Under the pieces are notes generated by a model. It was not told the origin of the DNA, did not search any database, and saw nothing but the letters and a program-made list of their open reading frames with translations. 9,887 bases of DNA from contig CALIEP010000033.1 in the NCBI GenBank assembly GCA_938022345.1, positions 1 through 9,887 on the forward strand, given 5' to 3'. The translations under genes were made by a program, and so were the position numbers. Shown in pieces: positions 5,409 to 9,887 of the stretch (the first letter of the stretch is position 1; each line of letters starts with the position of its first letter). Source of the DNA: an uncultured Actinomyces sp. Its GTDB lineage: Bacteria > Actinomycetota > Actinomycetes > Actinomycetales > Actinomycetaceae.

Positions 5409-6347
5409 CTAGTTTTCTGTTTCTTCTATGCCCTGAACATCGACAGATTCCGCGACTGCTTCTTTCCCATTGATATCGGGGTGCGCGCGCCCAGCCATCG
5501 AGGCAATCCCCACGGCAATTGAAATGCACACCAGACCAACCAATTGCCACAGGCTAGGAATCTGACGCAAAAGTACCAAGCCGATCAGAGCCGAGGTCGC
5601 GGGAAGAAGCGCTGTGAACAAGGCAAAAGTCGCTGCAGAAACCCGCTTCATCGCCATGGCTTCAAGGCTGTATGGGAAAACCGTTGACAAGAATGCCAAG
5701 GCAATGACCGCGACTAAGACCTTTCGATCACTGAACGCAGCCATTGCCCCCGGGGCCAGAATTGGCGCAGAGATCAAGGCGCTGAACGCACACCCCAGCG
5801 AAAGGTTAGTCATCGCGGAGCTTGAAGACGCGGCCTTTTGTCCAAGAACGATATATCCTGCCCACGAGGCCGCAGCCCCCATCACCCAGGCCAATCCCGG
5901 AAGCGTTTGCGGATCGCTCAAATCCAGGCCAAGACCGCCAATGGCGCAGACTCCGCACAACGCAAAAAATGCGGCAATTCGCGGTGCGCATCCGCGGCCT
6001 CGGAACACCGCAACCGCCACGGGGCCAAGAAATTCCAGGGATACTGTCGCCCCCAAAGGAATACGGGAGATGGCCTCGTAAAAGCACGAATTCATACAGA
6101 CCAGAGCGATACCGAAATAAAAGGCTCCCTTGAGGGTTGCGCGGTCGAGGCCTCGCCAAGGACGAACCCACGCGCACAGCACCAGCGCACCAACGAAACC
6201 GCGCCACCATGCGACCGAGGCCGGTTCAACGACAGAGAAGGCGAAAACTGCGACGGCAGCCCCGCTGTATTGGATGAGAGCCGAGGTAACGATCAATACC
6301 TGTGCGGGAATGCGGTTTGCTATTCCCGCGAGTGTTCGGCTGCTCAC
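5409..6347 (-). CDS. EamA/DMT-family exporter, RhtA-like (second tandem copy)
   Basis: This 312-residue membrane protein should have ten transmembrane helices in two EamA repeats, like the threonine/homoserine exporter RhtA of the drug/metabolite transporter superfamily. Marks of the RhtA-type subgroup are IQYSGAAVAVFAF at the first helix, SLEFLGPVAVAVFRGRG in the middle of repeat one, IGGLGLD, and RVSAATFALFTALLPATSAL then QIPSLWQLVGLVCISIAVGI in repeat two. A hydrophilic tail of about 30 residues (from AGRAHPDINGK) ends the protein. The start is GTG at 6347 with GGGAGGA just upstream; it overlaps the TGA of the preceding paralogue by 4 bases (GTGA), implying translational coupling. The substrate is unproven, with amino acids or small metabolites most likely. 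Confidence 0.88.
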   Translation of the reverse strand: MSSRTLAGIANRIPAQVLIVTSALIQYSGAAVAVFAFSVVEPASVAWWRGFVGALVLCAWVRPWRGLDRATLKGAFYFGIALVCMNSCFYEAISRIPLGATVSLEFLGPVAVAVFRGRGCAPRIAAFFALCGVCAIGGLGLDLSDPQTLPGLAWVMGAAASWAGYIVLGQKAASSSSAMTNLSLGCAFSALISAPILAPGAMAAFSDRKVLVAVIALAFLSTVFPYSLEAMAMKRVSAATFALFTALLPATSALIGLVLLRQIPSLWQLVGLVCISIAVGIASMAGRAHPDINGKEAVAESVDVQGIEETEN

Positions 6348-7261
6348 GATCCTCCCTCAACTAGCTCACGCACCTCTTCGGCAAGAAGCTCATCTTCCTT
6401 CGAGGAATCCTTTGAAGCAATTCCAACAGCGACCGAAATGAGAACAAGCCCCAGAATCTGCCACAGCGTAGGGATCTGCCAGAGGATGATGACACCCATC
6501 AGCAGCGACGAGGCCGGAGAAAGTGCAGTAAAAAGCGAAAAATCTGCCGCAGAAATCCTGTGCATGGCAATGGCTTCAAAGGAACAGGGAATGATGGTGG
6601 ATAGGACCGCAACAAGCACGACAATCCCAAGCAGCCAAGGCTGAGTGAGTGCCGGTAACGCTGACTTTGCCATGAAAGGTGAAAGTATCAGCCCACTGAG
6701 CGCACAACCGACAGCAAGATTGGTGATTCCCGAGCGCTTCGATGCCACACGCTGACCCAAAAGGATGTAGACCGCCCACGCTACAGCACACAAGGCCGCC
6801 CATTTCAGCCCGGGAATAAAACCTGGATCATTGGTGTCGAGGCCAAGCCCGCCAATAGCAACGACCCCCGCCAAGGCAAGGAATGCGGCAAGGCGCGGAA
6901 GCCAACCTCGGCCACGAATCACTGCGACAGCAACCGGTCCGATGAACTCCATTGAGACGGCTGGACCTAGGGGCAAATATGTGATCGATTCAAAGAACGT
7001 GATGTTCATGGTGATCAACGCCAAGCCGAAACAAGCGGACTCAACAAGATCCTTAGCGCTCAGGCCCACACGCCAGGGGCGTCGCCACGCACACAAGATC
7101 ATCCCGGCGATGAAGACACGCATCCATGCCACAGCACCGGGCTGGACAGACCCAAAAATCAGGACCGCAACGGCCGCACCGCTATACGCGCTAAGTGCAG
7201 CACCAACAATTAGAATGGGCGCGGGAACGCGTGAAAGAAGCGCACGAAGATGGGAGAGCAC
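6344..7261 (-). CDS. EamA/DMT-family exporter, RhtA-like (first tandem copy)
   Basis: This is a paralogue of the gene immediately downstream, with long shared stretches: YSGAAVAV, EFIGPVAVAVIRGRG, VVAIGGLGLD with DPG and PGLKW, LGQRVAS, EAIAMHRISAADFSLFTALS, and QIPTLWQILGLVLISVAVGI. Ten membrane helices in two EamA repeats are expected. The start is uncertain. GTG 7261 aligns the N-terminus (VLSHLRALLSRVPAPILIVG) with the paralogue and gives 305 residues, but the G-rich ribosome site lies very close to it. TTG 7291 would add 10 residues and overlap msrB by 23 bases. With GTG 7261 the gene begins 7 bases after the msrB stop. The tail is short and acidic (SKEDELLAEEVRELVEGGS). Export of amino acids or related metabolites is inferred from the family. 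Confidence 0.86.
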   Translation of the reverse strand: MLSHLRALLSRVPAPILIVGAALSAYSGAAVAVLIFGSVQPGAVAWMRVFIAGMILCAWRRPWRVGLSAKDLVESACFGLALITMNITFFESITYLPLGPAVSMEFIGPVAVAVIRGRGWLPRLAAFLALAGVVAIGGLGLDTNDPGFIPGLKWAALCAVAWAVYILLGQRVASKRSGITNLAVGCALSGLILSPFMAKSALPALTQPWLLGIVVLVAVLSTIIPCSFEAIAMHRISAADFSLFTALSPASSLLMGVIILWQIPTLWQILGLVLISVAVGIASKDSSKEDELLAEEVRELVEGGS

Positions 7262-7268
7262 TCCCCCA

Positions 7269-7736
7269 CTATGCCACAGGGTCAGGGACAAATTGTAGAC
7301 ACACGGAATTCATGCAAAAACGATTCCCCGTTGGCTGATTCGGTGCGTCATCAAAAATGTGCCCCAGGTGAGAATCACAGCTTGCACAGCGCACCTCGAT
7401 GCGGCGCATTCCGTGGGAAATATCCTCGAAATAGTTCACTGCGCCGGGCAGCGCTTCATAGAAACTCGGCCACCCGCAATGCGATTCAAACTTCGTTGAC
7501 GAGGGGAAAAGCTGAGCGCCACATGCCGCACACAGATAGGTACCCGAGCGGTGTTCATCCAGCAGCTCACCTGTCCACGGCGCCTCAGTCCCGGCTTGAC
7601 GAAGAACCAAGTACTGCTGGGGAGTGAGGCGATCACGCCACTCGTCGTCACTGTAATTCACGCTGGGTGCCGACTGTTGCGCCTGTGCAAGGTGTTCGAG
7701 CTGCGTTGCACGATCACGGGTTCGAATGATCTTCAT
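7269..7736 (-). CDS. msrB: Peptide-methionine (R)-S-oxide reductase MsrB
   Basis: This 155-residue cytoplasmic enzyme reduces the R epimer of methionine sulfoxide in damaged proteins, using thioredoxin. The MsrB domain runs from about residue 31 (DEWRDRLTPQQYLVLRQAGT) to the end. Zinc-binding CxxC pairs are present at C69/C72 and C117/C120 (CASCDSHLGHIFDD). HCGWPSFYEAL is the conserved core, and RFCMNS carries the catalytic cysteine C141. The motif continues VCL where ASL is common, adding an extra cysteine at 146. There is no signal peptide. The ATG at 7736 has a GAGGA site upstream, and the gene starts 15 bases after the channel gene stop. It is probably the second gene of the operon, consistent with a stress role. 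Confidence 0.95.
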   Translation of the reverse strand: MKIIRTRDRATQLEHLAQAQQSAPSVNYSDDEWRDRLTPQQYLVLRQAGTEAPWTGELLDEHRSGTYLCAACGAQLFPSSTKFESHCGWPSFYEALPGAVNYFEDISHGMRRIEVRCASCDSHLGHIFDDAPNQPTGNRFCMNSVCLQFVPDPVA

Positions 7737-7751
7737 GTTGTTTTCCTCAAT

Positions 7752-9599
7752 TCAGTCTTCTTGAACATCGCGGCGCTGCGGACGCACTGCATCCTCGGGC
7801 ACTCGAGGTCCGCTGTTCAAACGAGTTGTTTCTTCTTCGTGACGTTTCGCCGTAGCTTCGCGTTCTGCCAGAACTTCGTCACCGGGACCGGCGTAAATAT
7901 GATTGCGCTCATCAGCATCGGGAGACCCTGAGAAGAGGCGCTCCCCGCGAACGACAGTCGCATCCATATGAGCGTGACCGGACTGTACCTGCGGGGCTGG
8001 GGCCTGGGCCTTGTCACCGTCCGCCTGGGCCTGAGGCAAGAGCGCAGTCGATCCCCCACCAAGGTGGTTCTTACCTAGACGTGCATTGGCCTGGGCAACC
8101 TTTTCGGCTAGTTGCTCGGCAACCAAAGAATGCAGCATCGTCTGTGAAAAAACCTGGGTCTGCGCGTCATTGGCCGAGGCCACCGCTGTGACCTTCCCCG
8201 TATCAGCGAGTTCACGCTGACGCTGGGCCATCGCCCTCCTGCGTGCGCGCTTGGCTTTCTGCCGGGCTGCGAGCAGGCGGACAGAATGGACTGCATCATC
8301 CAGGGGACCCGAATCGACATCTTCTGCCTTGCCCTGAGAAGAAACCGACGAGGCCTGAGCAGAGCCGCCTGCCGCTGCCCCAGGGTGTGAGTCGGGGGCA
8401 CCCGTCGTGTCGGAGGCAATACCCGACAGTTCCTTCGCAAGACGAGCAACAGCCTCGCGAGAGGTATCCTGCGTGACCGTCTCAACCTCCAAGGGCTGAA
8501 CACGCGTATGCGGACGGATCGCAGGATCCTCATCAACAACCCACCGAATCATGTTTTCACGTAGATAGCAGCGCAGATCCCACAGCGCTCCGGAGTCCTT
8601 CGCAGAGACAACAATGCGAACAGTCATTGTCGTTTCATCCGAGTCAGCAACCTGAACGGCCCACGAACGGCCATCCCACAAATCAGTTGCAAGAAGGAGC
8701 TGTTGAACGTGACTACGGATCAGAGTTAAAGGCGCAGTCCAGTCGAGCTTGAGCTCGACATTACCCAGCTTGGTCGTAGCGCGACGCGTCCAATTTTCGA
8801 AGGTGTTGGACGTGAAGTAGGTCGAAGGAACGATGAGCCGGCGTTCGTCTGGAAGTCGAACAACAACGTAAGAAAGAGTGATTTCTTCAACCTTGCCCGA
8901 AACATTGTCCTTACCGACGACGACCACATCGCCGACGCGAATCGCATCCGTGAAGGCCAATTGGATACCGGCAAAAACATTTCCCAAGGTCTGCTGGGCT
9001 GCAAGACCGGCGATCACCGAAACGACACCTGCAGAGGCCAGAACGGTTGTCATTGCCTGACGCGCGGCATCAAAAGTGAAGAGGGCTGCGCAAACACCAA
9101 GAAGGATGACCAGAGCCTGTAGGAGACGACGGATAACCTGCGCTTGGGTTTCAAACTTACGGGAAACGCCTCCGTCTTTTTCCTGGCGGATTCGTGCCGC
9201 GTCTTCGAAGATCCAGACGCTGTTGTAGACCATCCAAGTTATCGTCAAAATGCCAATAATGAGCAGAACATGGGAGATGAAGCCCACCATTCCGCCATTG
9301 GACCAATCTGACAGAGTGGTATTGACCAGCATGAATTGCAGGCCAGCCCATGCGCCCCAAGCCATCGCAGTGATGTAGAACGAGGTCCGGACACGTTTGG
9401 TAACCGCCGCAAAATAGCGCGAGCGACGGGCAATTGGACGCGTCAAAAGGACGATCACCAGCGCCACAACGAAGGCGATAACCAAACCAACTGTGGCGCC
9501 GAAGATCAGTGATGCCAAGTCCAGCGCATTTTGAACAGCGGCCTGTGCAACCCCCGTTGGCGAAGGCGAGGGTGTCGGATCGTCGGCACTGAAAATCAT
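7752..9599 (-). CDS. MscS-family mechanosensitive channel with long soluble C-terminal extension
   Basis: This 615-residue membrane protein should open under membrane tension to release solutes on hypo-osmotic shock. Hydrophobic segments lie at about 29-53, 73-92, 103-131 and 156-177, followed by the pore-lining helix region 184-222 (VLASAGVVSVIAGLAAQQTL, then GNVFAGIQLAF) that defines MscS. IRVGDVVVVGKDNVSGKVEEI starts the cytoplasmic beta domain, and YVVVRLPDERRLIVPSTYF continues it. The MscS core ends near residue 375. About 240 further residues are low-complexity and charged: an Ala/Gly/Ser stretch, a strongly basic patch at 441-464, an Ala/Gln/Pro-rich part, and an acidic-basic tail ending DVQED. 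The ATG at 9599 has AAGGA upstream. It is the first gene of the mscS-msrB-EamA-EamA set. Some actinobacterial MscS homologues (MscCG of Corynebacterium) export glutamate; whether this one does is unknown. Confidence 0.9.
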   Translation of the reverse strand: MIFSADDPTPSPSPTGVAQAAVQNALDLASLIFGATVGLVIAFVVALVIVLLTRPIARRSRYFAAVTKRVRTSFYITAMAWGAWAGLQFMLVNTTLSDWSNGGMVGFISHVLLIIGILTITWMVYNSVWIFEDAARIRQEKDGGVSRKFETQAQVIRRLLQALVILLGVCAALFTFDAARQAMTTVLASAGVVSVIAGLAAQQTLGNVFAGIQLAFTDAIRVGDVVVVGKDNVSGKVEEITLSYVVVRLPDERRLIVPSTYFTSNTFENWTRRATTKLGNVELKLDWTAPLTLIRSHVQQLLLATDLWDGRSWAVQVADSDETTMTVRIVVSAKDSGALWDLRCYLRENMIRWVVDEDPAIRPHTRVQPLEVETVTQDTSREAVARLAKELSGIASDTTGAPDSHPGAAAGGSAQASSVSSQGKAEDVDSGPLDDAVHSVRLLAARQKAKRARRRAMAQRQRELADTGKVTAVASANDAQTQVFSQTMLHSLVAEQLAEKVAQANARLGKNHLGGGSTALLPQAQADGDKAQAPAPQVQSGHAHMDATVVRGERLFSGSPDADERNHIYAGPGDEVLAEREATAKRHEEETTRLNSGPRVPEDAVRPQRRDVQED

Positions 9600-9817
9600 A
9601 AAACCGTCCTTGAATCACTCATTCTGTACTCCCTCAAGCCTAGGCGCGATCATTGAGAATCGCCTGAGCCTTGAATCGATGGGCATCATTGTGAATCCCA
9701 GAATAACAAGGAAAAGTAGCTATGTGACGGTCATCACTGCCATTCTTTTTGCTTTAAGGCCCTGCTTCTGCCTAATATTCTCTTCGTCCTCGGACGCCAG
9801 ACCGGTGGCCGACAGTG
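9600..9817. other. Divergent intergenic region between the mscS-like gene and tRNA-Glu
   Basis: This 218-base AT-richer gap should hold the promoters for the minus-strand channel operon and for tRNA-Glu. A candidate tRNA promoter is visible at 9749-9778. A 9-base direct repeat CCTTGAATC occurs at 9608-9616 and 9669-9677. I could not assign a good minus-strand promoter. The plus-strand open frame here runs into the tRNA and is not taken as a gene. Confidence 0.55.
9749..9778 (+). promoter_or_regulatory. Candidate promoter of tRNA-Glu
   Basis: TTGCTT (9749-9754) is followed after 18 bases by TAATAT (9773-9778), a near-consensus -10. Transcription would begin near 9785, about 30 bases before the mature tRNA 5' end. 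Confidence 0.5.

Positions 9818-9887
<70 letters not shown>

Noticed and set aside
5838..6644. Plus-strand open frame of 268 codons across the two EamA genes
   Set aside because: It is antisense to both exporters; its product is hydrophilic, Arg/Ser/His-rich and without domains, as expected of a mirror frame in GC-rich coding DNA.

Overview
The window looks like ordinary chromosome from a moderately high-GC Gram-positive actinobacterium. The evidence is a GTP-type PEP carboxykinase, a septum-formation-type lipoprotein, a MutT1-like Nudix plus histidine-phosphatase fusion, frequent GTG starts, and a tRNA-Lys gene without an encoded CCA end. The overall flavour suggests Actinomycetaceae (Actinomyces, Schaalia or Trueperella-like), but genus is a guess. 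I see no phage, plasmid, transposon, CRISPR or defence genes.

Layout. (1) Positions 1-310, minus: the first ~103 codons of pckG, running off the left edge. (2) Positions 311-612: a divergent regulatory region with a candidate pckG promoter, a perfect 7-2-7 palindrome at its predicted transcription start, and two dyads on the side facing the phosphate genes. (3) Positions 613-2760, plus: a compact operon of a DUF47/PhoU-like protein, a PiT phosphate permease and a small septum-formation-type lipoprotein. (4) Positions 2774-5254, minus: the Nudix/phosphatase fusion (converging tail-to-tail on the operon), a COG2910-like NAD(P)-binding protein ending in a strong hairpin, and an unnamed acidic protein. 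(5) Positions 5321-5392, plus: tRNA-Lys(TTT). (6) Positions 5409-9599, minus: a tight four-gene set transcribed in the order mscS-like channel, msrB, and two tandem RhtA-like EamA exporters. (7) Positions 9818-9887, plus: tRNA-Glu(TTC), cut by the right edge.

How the genes may work together. DUF47 and PiT form a standard low-affinity phosphate (metal-phosphate) uptake module. The mscS-msrB-EamA-EamA set suggests envelope, osmotic or oxidative stress handling joined to small-solute or amino-acid efflux, but that link is inferred from arrangement only.

No clearly new system is visible. The points most worth checking are the histidine-phosphatase domain of the MutT1-like protein, which has proline at two expected catalytic positions; the translationally coupled duplicate exporters; the ~240-residue soluble tail on the MscS-like channel; and the dyads in the pckG/pit intergenic region.
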